DNA of 64,000 nucleotides from Caldifarciminota bacterium UBA5631 (GTDB lineage Bacteria > Hydrothermota > Hydrothermia > UBA1063). This document shows, piece by piece, positions 17,627-25,396 of this stretch (the first letter of the stretch is position 1; the number at the start of each line of letters is the position of its first letter). The position numbers were made by a program, and so were the translations under genes. Below the pieces are notes generated by a model, which did not search any database, was not told where the DNA came from, and saw only the letters and a program-made list of their open reading frames with translations. Location: the NCBI GenBank assembly GCA_002421425.1, contig DIJZ01000024.1:1-64000 (forward strand). The letters are read 5' to 3'.

Positions 17627-18112
17627 ATGATTAAAAGGTCGCTGTTTATAATACTGATTGGAGTTTCGGTGCTCTCAGCCCGCACAGCGGGCTCCATGTT
17701 TCGAATTGGTGCAAACACATCCGTGCTATTTGAAAACGGAAATGCATACCCCGTCATTGGCATTACCGCTGGATTCTACCCAGTAAACTTCTTCTTCATG
17801 GAGGGGAGTGGGGAATATGTTTTCAGAAATGATTATAAAGAATTCGCTCTTCCGGTCACAGCAAACTTAGCATATAAAACCAGATACTTTCAGCCCTATG
17901 CAGGGGCTGGCATTGCCTACCATCTTTACGACTATTCAGATCATGATGAACATTCCTTCGGAGCGAGGGTCAAAACGGGTGTGACACTTTTCGATACCAA
18001 GGGGGCTTCAGGTTCCTTCGAAGTAACTTACGATGTCCCAGACCTGAAAGGCTCTAAAGGCAGATGGTACTTCACAGGAAGACTTGATAAGAGTTTTAAC
18101 CTGCAATTTTGA
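17627..18112 (+). CDS. Small outer-membrane beta-barrel-like protein
   Basis: A 161-residue protein with an N-terminal signal segment (MIKRSLFIILIGVSVLSA, cleavage near residue 18). A barrel-like alternating body follows, with segments such as YFQPYAGAGIAYHLY and RVKTGVTLFD, ending in the aromatic C-terminus FNLQF. The layout is that of small OmpW/OprF-like 8-stranded porin-like proteins, but no family is assigned. I start it at ATG 17627, in front of the signal peptide; TATACT lies 9 nt upstream and there is no ribosome site, so the message may be leaderless. Confidence 0.68.
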   Translation: MIKRSLFIILIGVSVLSARTAGSMFRIGANTSVLFENGNAYPVIGITAGFYPVNFFFMEGSGEYVFRNDYKEFALPVTANLAYKTRYFQPYAGAGIAYHLYDYSDHDEHSFGARVKTGVTLFDTKGASGSFEVTYDVPDLKGSKGRWYFTGRLDKSFNLQF

Positions 18113-18120
18113 GAAAACAG

Positions 18121-18149
18121 TTGAATTAACGAATATAAGCTCTTAACAT
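18121..18149 (+). promoter_or_regulatory. Leaderless promoter of the nitrilase-like gene
   Basis: TTGAAT (18121-18126), a 17-bp spacer and TAACAT (18144-18149), then 8 nt to the ATG at 18158. It lies wholly in the gap after the barrel gene and favours the ATG over an in-frame TTG at 18149. Confidence 0.55.
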
Positions 18150-18157
18150 TGATACAT

Positions 18158-19000
18158 ATGAAAGAGAGTGTTCGCGTTGGACTTGCGCAGATCTCTGCAC
18201 GACTTGGGGATATAGAATATAACAAGTCTCAAATAATAAATTCCCTGAAGATAGCAAAGAACGAAGGTGCTGAGATTGTTATATTTCCTGAACTTGCAAC
18301 AATCGGGTACGGTTCTGGGGATATCTACCTGGACAAAGTGGATGAGAATCTTGACGCACTTGCACACATCGTGGAAGAGGCTGGCAGAATCGGCATCTGG
18401 GCGGTCGTGGGATATGTAGAGAAGGATGAGCGTGGTTTCTTCTATAACGCAGCGGCTTTGATTGGTGAAGGAAGAATTCAGGGAAGATTCGCAAAAACCC
18501 AGCTGGTGAACTACAGATTGTTTGACGAAAAGAAATACTTTAAACCGGGATCTTTACTTCCGGTATTTGAGACCCCTTTTGGAAAGATTGGGATTCTCAT
18601 AAGCGAGGATGTTTGGTTCCCTGAAGCTGCAAGAGCTTTAACCTTTAGGGGAGCCCAGCTGATTTTTGTTCTCTCTGCATCTCCCTTCGATAGAGGAAAA
18701 GTCGAAATCTGGGAGGATTTTCTCAAAGTAAGGGTACTTGACAACATCCTTCCAATTGTCTTCGTGAATATGAGCGGTGTCCAGGAAGGAGTTACTTATT
18801 GGGGTGGTAGTGCAGTATATTCAGCCTCAGGGAAAGTTGTAAAAAGGTTAAAGATTATAGAAACTGATTACGATACCGTCACCGTGGACCTCGAGGAATC
18901 CAAAAGGTTACGAAGAAGAGATATCAGAATCCGCGAAGTCAGAAAAGAAATCCTTGAAGAAGTACTTAGGGCCTTTGAGGAGATGACACGATGGATATAG
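18158..19000 (+). CDS. Nitrilase-superfamily protein, catalytic Cys replaced by Ser
   Basis: A 280-residue C-N hydrolase fold protein that resembles the glutaminase half of glutamine-dependent NAD synthetase. The catalytic Glu (FPELATIG, E45) and Lys (RFAKTQ, K113) are present. The nucleophile position, normally Cys in a (I/L)CED-W motif, reads GILISEDVWFPE with Ser149 (codon AGC at 18604-18606). It may therefore be a pseudo-glutaminase that scaffolds or regulates NadE. It overlaps nadE by 10 nt, implying coupled translation. The glutaminase assignment is from family pattern and context; ligand unknown. Confidence 0.8.
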   Translation: MKESVRVGLAQISARLGDIEYNKSQIINSLKIAKNEGAEIVIFPELATIGYGSGDIYLDKVDENLDALAHIVEEAGRIGIWAVVGYVEKDERGFFYNAAALIGEGRIQGRFAKTQLVNYRLFDEKKYFKPGSLLPVFETPFGKIGILISEDVWFPEAARALTFRGAQLIFVLSASPFDRGKVEIWEDFLKVRVLDNILPIVFVNMSGVQEGVTYWGGSAVYSASGKVVKRLKIIETDYDTVTVDLEESKRLRRRDIRIREVRKEILEEVLRAFEEMTRWI

Positions 19001-19842
19001 ACATTTACCTGAAGGAAGAAGAGCTTGAGCTTTACAGGAAAATTATAGTTCATTCAATTAAAGACCGTCTTGAAAAACTCAGAGTCTCCCTTGGGATAGT
19101 GGCCCTTTCAGGAGGAGTTGATTCTTCCCTTGTTGCTGTTTTGAGCAAAGAAGCCCTAAAAGATAAATTACTCTGCTTAATAATGCCTGAAACCGGCGTT
19201 TCAAGTCAAGAGGATATCGACCATGCAATGGAACTGGTTAGAAAATTTGATATAAATTACCGCATCATTCCGATTAACGGAGCTATTGAGTGGTTTAACC
19301 AGCGTTATGAAGAAATCAAAGGACCCAACAAAAACGAAAGACTCGCAATTGCGAACGTAAAACCAAGAATTAGAATGATAATGAATTATCTCTACGCCAA
19401 TACGTTAAACGGATTCGTAATCGGCACTTCCAACAAAACCGAACTCTTGCTTGGATATGGCACAAAATATGGCGATATTGCAGTTGATTTCTATCCAATT
19501 GGAGATCTTTACAAAACCCAGGTATGGCAGCTTTCAGACTATGTTGGAATCCCAACGGAAATTATAAGGAAGAAACCCACTGCAGGTCTGTGGGTCGGTC
19601 AAACCGACGAAGACGAACTTGGCCACACCTACTATGAGATTGACAGGGTTCTTTACTGCCTCGTAGAACTGGAACTCTCCGTTCGCGAAACTTGCAAAGT
19701 CCTTGGTATTCCGAGAGATGCAGTAATGGACATCTATAGAAGAGTGGTTTCTTCTGAGCACAAAAGAAAGATCCCCACAATTACCAGGCTATCCCGTATG
19801 TGCCTTGACAAAGACTGGAAATATCCCAGTGACCGACACTGA
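18991..19842 (+). CDS. nadE: NAD+ synthetase (ATP pyrophosphatase domain only)
   Basis: A 283-residue enzyme for the last step of NAD synthesis, amidating deamido-NAD with ammonia. The PP-loop SGGVDSS is at residues 40-46, GTSNKTELLLGY and KYGDIAVDFYPIGDLYKTQV are the NAD synthetase signatures, and PTAGLWVGQTDEDELG closes the active site. It lacks a fused glutaminase domain. The start ATG at 18991 overlaps the nitrilase-like gene and follows TTTGAGGAG. Whether ammonia comes free or from the upstream partner is unclear because that partner lacks its nucleophile. Confidence 0.95.
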   Translation: MDIDIYLKEEELELYRKIIVHSIKDRLEKLRVSLGIVALSGGVDSSLVAVLSKEALKDKLLCLIMPETGVSSQEDIDHAMELVRKFDINYRIIPINGAIEWFNQRYEEIKGPNKNERLAIANVKPRIRMIMNYLYANTLNGFVIGTSNKTELLLGYGTKYGDIAVDFYPIGDLYKTQVWQLSDYVGIPTEIIRKKPTAGLWVGQTDEDELGHTYYEIDRVLYCLVELELSVRETCKVLGIPRDAVMDIYRRVVSSEHKRKIPTITRLSRMCLDKDWKYPSDRH

Positions 19843-20395
19843 GAAAAGAAATCTCACCAGAAGCTGGGTGTTCTTTCTTCTTGCCGTAATTCTGTATCAA
19901 ATTCTTCATGAAGGTTCTCACCTCCTAACATCCCTTTTTTTCGACGAATTTGAAGGACTTAGATTTGCGACTATTGGTCCAGAAGTGGTTTACAAAACAC
20001 CGGTCCCTGAGAGAAGCGGGTTTCACTGGACTTTAATCTCGGGAATGAGTAGTATCATAACAATAATCCTCGGATATATTTTGCTCATTAACTCAGAAAA
20101 AACAGCTTCTTTAAGAAATGTTAACCTTAAGGCTCTGTTGTTCTACACAACGCTAGTTCTGCTCATTACAGATCCTTTAAATCTTTCTGTCGGACCCTTC
20201 CTCTACGGAGGAGATGCTCCGGGAGTAGCAAAAGGTATGAATGTTCCTGTGTATCTCGTTCAGGGGCTGTTCTTTGTGATTTTCCTGATAAATAGGGAAC
20301 TTGTTGCATCGATTCTGCTTTCAACATACAAAATAGAGACAAAGCATTTCCTTTTTAGGAGCTGGCTTAGAAAATCCCCCAGAGTCGGAAGATAA
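19829..20395 (+). CDS. Membrane protein with HExxH motif (M50/DUF3267-like putative zincin)
   Basis: A polytopic membrane protein of about 188 residues. The first helix carries HEGSH (an HExxH zinc motif) in YQILHEGSHLLTSLFF, as in DUF3267/M50-like putative peptidases. Three or four further helices follow, with a conserved-looking LYGGDAPGVAKGM loop that could supply the third metal ligand (Asp). The GTG at 19829 is my preferred start, overlapping nadE by 14 nt; TTG 19805 is an alternative. The activity is not established, and the motif could also be a metal site in a non-peptidase. Confidence 0.6.
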   Translation: MTDTEKRNLTRSWVFFLLAVILYQILHEGSHLLTSLFFDEFEGLRFATIGPEVVYKTPVPERSGFHWTLISGMSSIITIILGYILLINSEKTASLRNVNLKALLFYTTLVLLITDPLNLSVGPFLYGGDAPGVAKGMNVPVYLVQGLFFVIFLINRELVASILLSTYKIETKHFLFRSWLRKSPRVGR

Positions 20396-20465
20396 CTGGA
20401 AAAAGTCTTTAGATTCGCGTAGCAGAGATTCATTCATCAAATCTTCAAAAAATCTCTATGAATGA

Positions 20466-22901
20466 CTATTCTAAGGGGGCTTTTTCAAACTTCACTTCCC
20501 CATCGTAATCTATTACAATCCTGTCTCCTGCTTTGAACTCACCCGCAAGAATTTTATCAGCTATCGGATTTTCGACATACACCTGGATAGATCTCCTCAA
20601 AGGCCTTGCGCCAAGGTCAGGATTGTAGCCCGCTTCGGATAGGTACTCCACTAATTTTTCTGTCCAGGATACTTCAATTCCATTTTCTTTGAGACTGTCC
20701 TGCACTTCTTTAAGCTGAAGTTCCACAATCTCTTTAACTTCTTTGTGACCGAGGGCGTTAAAGAACACGAATTCGTCTATCCTGTTCAAGAATTCAATCT
20801 TGAAGAATTTTAGAAGTTCTGGCATTATTGAATTTACCCTGGACTGATGAACCTTCGTAAGTTCAGAATCTTTCTTAATAAATCCAATCTGAGGCCCTTC
20901 GGAGAACTGATATTGAATGTTGGATGTCATAATTATCAGGGTATTTTTGAAATCTACAACATGTCCCTGTGCATCGGTCAGTCTGCCGGCATCGAAAATC
21001 TGAAGCATTATGTTAAATACGTCTGGATGTGCCTTCTCAATCTCATCAAAAAGGATCACCTGATAGGGTCTTCGTCTGACAGCCTCCGTGAGCTGCCCAC
21101 CTCTCTCAAAGCCAATGTATCCTGGAGGCGCTCCGATAAGCCTTGAAACGGCGTGCTTTTCCATATACTCAGACATATCAATACGAAGGAGCGCATCTTC
21201 GTCGTTGAAAAGGAACCATGCAAGCTGTCTGGCGAGGTGGGTTTTTCCAACACCGGTGGGGCCAAGGAACATAAAAACGCCAATGGGTCTGTTTCTCTGA
21301 CCAAGTCCGGCTCTTGAACGCCTTATAGCCTCTGCAACTACCTTTATAGCATAATCCTGTCCCTTCACTTTCTTCTTGAGTTCATCCTCTACATAAAGCA
21401 ACCTCTTTGCCTCATCTTCAAGAAGCCTCATGGCAGGAATACCCGTCCATCTGGAGACTACGTAAGCGATGTCATTTTCGTCAACAAAATCATCCATGTT
21501 CTTTTCCCTTAACCATGTTTCCTTCTTCCCTTCAAGCTCTTTTTCCAGGAATTCTACCTGTTTCTTCAGATTCTCAACCTCTCCTCTGTTGCTGAACTGA
21601 TCCATTAGAGTTATCTGATCCCTCAATGAGGCAATTCTATTCTGCAGAGCCTTTATGTCCTCTGGCATATCTGAAAGTTTTATCCTTAAATACGAACAGG
21701 CTTCATCCAGAAGATCTATTGCCTTATCTGGTAACTTCCTGCCCTGAACATATCTATCTGCAAGTTTCGCCGAAGCGATTATTGCAGAGTCAAGAATTTT
21801 AACTCTGTGATGTTCCTCAAATTTGTTTTTCAACCCTCTTAATATCTCTACCGTTTCCTCAATAGAAGGTTCCTTTACATAGACAGGCTGAAATCTCCTT
21901 TCCAGCGCGCCATCTTTTTCTATTCGCTCCCTGTACTCGTCAAGAGTGGTCGCTCCAATAACTCTGAGCTCCCCCGATGCAAGCCACGGCTTCAATAAGT
22001 TGGCAGCATCTATAGCTCCCTCTGCACCGCCTGCTCCAACTATCGTATGAAGTTCATCTATGAAAAGAATGATACGGTCTTTCTGCCGCTTCACTTCATC
22101 TATCACCGCCTTCAATCTCTCTTCAAACTCACCCCTGAACTTCGAACCTGCAAGGAGAGCACCCATATCAAGCATAAGAATTCTTTTATCTCTTAAAAAA
22201 TCAGGTACTTTCTTCTCATGGATTCTCTGGGCGAGCCCATGTACAATGGCAGTCTTCCCCACACCCGGTTCACCAATTAGAACAGGATTGTTTTTGGTTT
22301 TTCTCAGAATAATTTGAATTACCCTTTCTATTTCATCATTTCGACCTATTACAGGATCAAGTTTCCCGGTTTCCGAAAGTTTTGTAACATCGACGGTATA
22401 CTTCACAAGAGCATTGTATTTACTTTCAGCGGTGGGTTCAGTAACCCTCTGACTGCCGCGAATCTCGTAAAGAGCTTTGTAAATCTTTTCACGGTCGATC
22501 CCAAATTCCTTCAGAATCCTTGCTGAAGGGCCACCAGCTGAATTTTCAATTGCGAGAAGAAAATGCTCCTGGGCAACATACTCGTCCTTCAGTTTTTCGG
22601 CTTCCACGAATGCCTGTTGGAGGACGTCCTGTGCTCTTGGTGTGATATAAATCTGAACGGGCCTGGATCCCTGAATCTCCGTCTGTGGTACCTTTAAAAG
22701 AGCCTCTTTCAGTTTTTCCTTAACCAATACAGGATGTATATTTAGCTTCTCAAATATTTGAGAAACCACCCCTCCTTCTTCCTCCAGAAGCCCGTAAAAA
22801 ATGTGTTCAACATCCAGTTGATTGTGCTTGAATTTTACCAGCGCCTCCTGTGCCCGTATAAGAGCCTCCTGAGCGCCCTCAGTAAATTTGTCCATTCTCA
22901 T
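20466..22901 (-). CDS. clpC: ClpC-type Hsp100 AAA+ unfoldase
   Basis: An 811-residue double-AAA+ chaperone. It has an N domain with two Clp_N repeats (residues 1-145), Walker A1 GEPGVGKT (210-217), Walker B ILFIDELHT, and Walker A2 GPTGVGKT (547-554). The middle region between the AAA rings is only about 75 residues (about 405-480), matching ClpC rather than the long ClpB coiled coil. An IGF tripeptide at 672-674, at the site of the ClpP-docking loop, supports a ClpCP protease. No McsA/McsB or CtsR neighbours are present. The start is ATG 22901 behind GGAGG; a second in-frame ATG lies two codons inside. Confidence 0.88.
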   Translation of the reverse strand: MRMDKFTEGAQEALIRAQEALVKFKHNQLDVEHIFYGLLEEEGGVVSQIFEKLNIHPVLVKEKLKEALLKVPQTEIQGSRPVQIYITPRAQDVLQQAFVEAEKLKDEYVAQEHFLLAIENSAGGPSARILKEFGIDREKIYKALYEIRGSQRVTEPTAESKYNALVKYTVDVTKLSETGKLDPVIGRNDEIERVIQIILRKTKNNPVLIGEPGVGKTAIVHGLAQRIHEKKVPDFLRDKRILMLDMGALLAGSKFRGEFEERLKAVIDEVKRQKDRIILFIDELHTIVGAGGAEGAIDAANLLKPWLASGELRVIGATTLDEYRERIEKDGALERRFQPVYVKEPSIEETVEILRGLKNKFEEHHRVKILDSAIIASAKLADRYVQGRKLPDKAIDLLDEACSYLRIKLSDMPEDIKALQNRIASLRDQITLMDQFSNRGEVENLKKQVEFLEKELEGKKETWLREKNMDDFVDENDIAYVVSRWTGIPAMRLLEDEAKRLLYVEDELKKKVKGQDYAIKVVAEAIRRSRAGLGQRNRPIGVFMFLGPTGVGKTHLARQLAWFLFNDEDALLRIDMSEYMEKHAVSRLIGAPPGYIGFERGGQLTEAVRRRPYQVILFDEIEKAHPDVFNIMLQIFDAGRLTDAQGHVVDFKNTLIIMTSNIQYQFSEGPQIGFIKKDSELTKVHQSRVNSIMPELLKFFKIEFLNRIDEFVFFNALGHKEVKEIVELQLKEVQDSLKENGIEVSWTEKLVEYLSEAGYNPDLGARPLRRSIQVYVENPIADKILAGEFKAGDRIVIDYDGEVKFEKAPLE

Positions 22902-23041
22902 TATTCAAAAACCTCCAGAACTGTTTATTGAATTAATAGCATCATAAAGGCGAACTGTAAAGGAAGAACGTTTCTCGCGAGTGGATTTAATGCTATTTCG
23001 TGCGTTTTCCCAGGTGTATCGATTAAAATTAATACACTACA

Positions 23042-23887
23042 ATGAAAGTGTTTAAGTATTTTGTTTTTTGCGGACTTTTTATATTTTTTCTGTATCTTTT
23101 TGCATATCCATTTCTTTTCAGGGTAAAATCTCTGGAGTCTGAGAATCCTGTTCAAACGGCTCTGATGATCTACAGGATCCATCAGTGGAAATCGCAGGGG
23201 AAAAATATTAGGATATCCCATACATGGGTGCCACTAAAGAGAATATCACCATACCTGGTAAAAGCAGTTTTGATCTCAGAAGATGATAAATTTTTCCAGC
23301 ATGAAGGATTTGACCTTGAAGGAATCAAACTCGCCATAGAGAAGAATATTAAGAAAAAGAAATTAAAATATGGAGGGAGTACTATAAGCCAGCAACTCGC
23401 GAAGAATCTGTTTCTTGGACCACGAAAAAGTCTCGTAAGAAAAATTCACGAAGCGATTCTGACAGTGAGGATTGAGAAAACTCTGTCCAAACGAAGAATC
23501 CTAGAGCTTTATCTTAATGTTGCCGAATGGGGTCCGGGTATATTTGGTATTGAAGCTGCATCAGAATACTACTTTTCAAAACCAGCAATTACCCTCACCC
23601 CTGAGGAAGCTGCTTTACTTGCTGCTGTTTTACCAAACCCGCAGAAATATTCTCCCGTTAACCCATCAAGATACATAAGTCAAAGGGCAGAAAAGATTCT
23701 TTACATAATGAAATTGAGGAATATCATTTCAGAAGAGTATGACAGTAATGTAACAAAATCTACACATGATTCACTTTCTAAAGATTCACTCGGTATATAT
23801 CATGAAACACCACAGGACACATTGAACGTTTACGACACACTGCCAGGCGCCTCAAGCACCACGAACCTTCAAAATTCAGAAAATTGA
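23042..23887 (+). CDS. mtgA: Monofunctional peptidoglycan glycosyltransferase (GT51)
   Basis: This enzyme polymerises lipid II into glycan strands. The 281-residue protein has an N-terminal membrane anchor (residues 5-27) and the GT51 motifs EDDKFFQHEGFD (catalytic E80), GGSTISQQLAKNLFL, KIHEAILTVRIEK and RRILELYLNVAEWGPGIFG (second Glu). A Ser/Thr/Asp-rich tail of about 45 residues follows and has no transpeptidase domain. TAAAAT is 12 nt before the ATG and the surrounding bases match the pilT promoter. The 3' end overlaps the convergent dehydrogenase-like gene by 19 nt. Confidence 0.95.
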   Translation: MKVFKYFVFCGLFIFFLYLFAYPFLFRVKSLESENPVQTALMIYRIHQWKSQGKNIRISHTWVPLKRISPYLVKAVLISEDDKFFQHEGFDLEGIKLAIEKNIKKKKLKYGGSTISQQLAKNLFLGPRKSLVRKIHEAILTVRIEKTLSKRRILELYLNVAEWGPGIFGIEAASEYYFSKPAITLTPEEAALLAAVLPNPQKYSPVNPSRYISQRAEKILYIMKLRNIISEEYDSNVTKSTHDSLSKDSLGIYHETPQDTLNVYDTLPGASSTTNLQNSEN

Positions 23888-24954
23888 ATTCCTGATTTCT
23901 TTAAATGCCCAAGAAACTCATGGGAAAATTCATCATTTAAGCCAAGCAGTTCCAGAGGCAAAACACCACTTTGATTAATCTTTCCATCTAAAAACATCTT
24001 CGTAAGAATAGCTGGCGGAATCCCGGTTAACTCACTCATAGCAGTTCGCTTTCTATCCATGTTATAGTAGTGAATTAGTTCAAAACCACTTACAGTACCA
24101 TCTCTCCAGAACTCAATCCTTAAAATAGCAAGATCCTCCTCGCTACCCTGTTTCAACCTATCCCAAAGCCAATCCCGAAATACTTCGTAAATTGGGCAAT
24201 CCTTATTCAGAAGACCAATTTCTACTAATACTCTAAAAATTTCAGCATGTCCTCTGTAACGAACCGTTTTCTCTTCCAGATTAGGAACATCAGAAATCGT
24301 CCTTAATAGCGTTCTCAAACCATCGGTATAGAAGGATTCGAATTTCCCGCCTATCCCTGCGAAAACCTCCTCTTTAACTCCGGAGAGGGCAGGAACAACC
24401 TGAATGGTCCCTCCAATCCTTATCCTAGCAGGCCTTCTGTACTCCTCCAGCAGGTCTTCTGGCGACCACGTCAAATAATAATTAAAGGGAGGAATCGGTT
24501 TGGCAGGAATCCCGCCCACTTTTATAGTGATCCTGTCAAATACACCTCCGAATTTTCTGTATCCCTAACCAATTAGAAAATTTGAGACCCCTGGAGCAAA
24601 ACCGGCGTCAACTATAAACTTTAGACCCATCCTCAAGGCATCCTCTTCATAATCAAAAGGGTCTTCCTCCATATATGAGATATCAATGCAATGCGCCTTC
24701 CTGGAAGCAGCAAACTTCAGAACTTTGTCTCCAAATCTTGCAGGAAGACAATTAAGGATCAGGTCACCTTCTTTTACAACTTTGCTGATTTCTGGAGAAT
24801 CGAAAGAACTGCCTATTACTCTGTATCCGAGAGCCTGCGCCTGGGCTGCGTTTTTTTCATCCCTCTCCACAGCTATCACATCATATATTCCAAGATCTTT
24901 TAAAGTCTCAAGGGTCACGTATCCCTGCCTTCCAGCTCCAAAAAGATAAATCAT
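23869..24954 (-). pseudogene. Saccharopine/lysine-dehydrogenase-like gene interrupted by one amber codon
   Basis: Reading leftward from ATG 24954 (behind GGAGG), a Rossmann domain starts MIYLFGAGRQGYVTLETL and continues to DAGFAPGVSNFLIG, where TAG stops it at 24565-24567. The same frame is then open without any other stop to 23869: GYRKFGGVFDRITIK, the VGGIPAKP motif and a full catalytic domain. Joined, about 360 residues match the saccharopine dehydrogenase family (SDH N and C parts), which includes lysine and carboxynorspermidine dehydrogenases. It is either a fresh nonsense mutation, a sequencing error or a suppressed stop. The rest of the coding frame looks undecayed. Confidence 0.8.
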
Positions 24955-25242
24955 CCGAACCTCCAGTGCAACTATTCTAAAGCAATGAAGTTATTCACAA
25001 AATCCAATAGTCTCCGGATGCTGAATTGTCACTCAACAGGCTCCACTCACGGCGAGTTTAATTTTCTGGCGGAGAAACATTTATACATGCTTAAAAAATG
25101 GAGTAATCCTGGATTCTCTGAAAATTCATTTTTAGGTCTGCGACTGAAAACAAGGTGCATTCTCAATCTTCGCATAAAATTGCCTTAAGCAGTTAAAGGT
25201 CTTCACAGGTTTATGGTGTGGGGCATCGGAAATATTCGAAGT

Positions 25243-25263
25243 TATGGTTTATGAACAACCATA
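25243..25263. repeat. 7-bp perfect inverted repeat in the gene-free gap
   Basis: TATGGTT (25243-25249) and AACCATA (25257-25263) pair perfectly across a 7-nt loop. No T-run follows on either side, so it is not a standard terminator. It may be part of a structured RNA. Confidence 0.4.
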
Positions 25264-25361
25264 GGCATATTCAAGAAACACTATTTCTGGACGTTAGCCA
25301 GGACGCAGCTCCACCACCCAAGGAAAACTAATAAAGACTAATTTTATTGATTATGTAGCTA

Positions 25362-25390
25362 TTGACTTTCTGAAAGAGTGATGTTATAAT
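25362..25390 (+). promoter_or_regulatory. Near-consensus leaderless promoter
   Basis: TTGACT (25362-25367), 17 bp, TATAAT (25385-25390), then CCTAAT and the ATG at 25397. This is the clearest example of the leaderless layout: the predicted +1 falls on or next to the start codon and no ribosome site exists. Confidence 0.75.
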
Positions 25391-25396
25391 CCTAAT

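Larger units (their letters stand above)
24955..25396. other. 442-bp stretch without a recognisable gene
   Basis: This is the only gene-free gap over 300 bp in the window. It holds a 67-codon ORF at 24985-25188 with no ribosome site or recognisable domain, and a 7-bp perfect hairpin TATGGTT/AACCATA (25243-25249 with 25257-25263). It also holds a GCTCCACCA string near 25310 that resembles a tRNA/tmRNA 3' end but lacks a T arm. The right end carries the promoter of the downstream gene. An unrecognised small RNA or a decayed gene are both possible. Confidence 0.4.

Noticed and set aside
20424..20457. Inverted repeat AGAGATT/AATCTCT between the HExxH gene and clpC as a terminator
   Set aside because: Seven AT-rich pairs with a 20-nt loop and no clear T-run on either strand.
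24565..24567. TAG read as pyrrolysine in the dehydrogenase-like gene
   Set aside because: No pyrrolysine genes or methylamine methyltransferase context here; a nonsense mutation or sequencing error is simpler.
24985..25188. 67-codon ORF in the gene-free gap as a protein gene
   Set aside because: No ribosome site, no leaderless -10 box near the ATG and no recognisable motif; kept only as a possible remnant.
25300..25320. GCTCCACCA as the 3' end of a tmRNA
   Set aside because: No T-loop consensus, no matching 5' acceptor strand and no recognisable tag-coding region in the preceding 400 bp.
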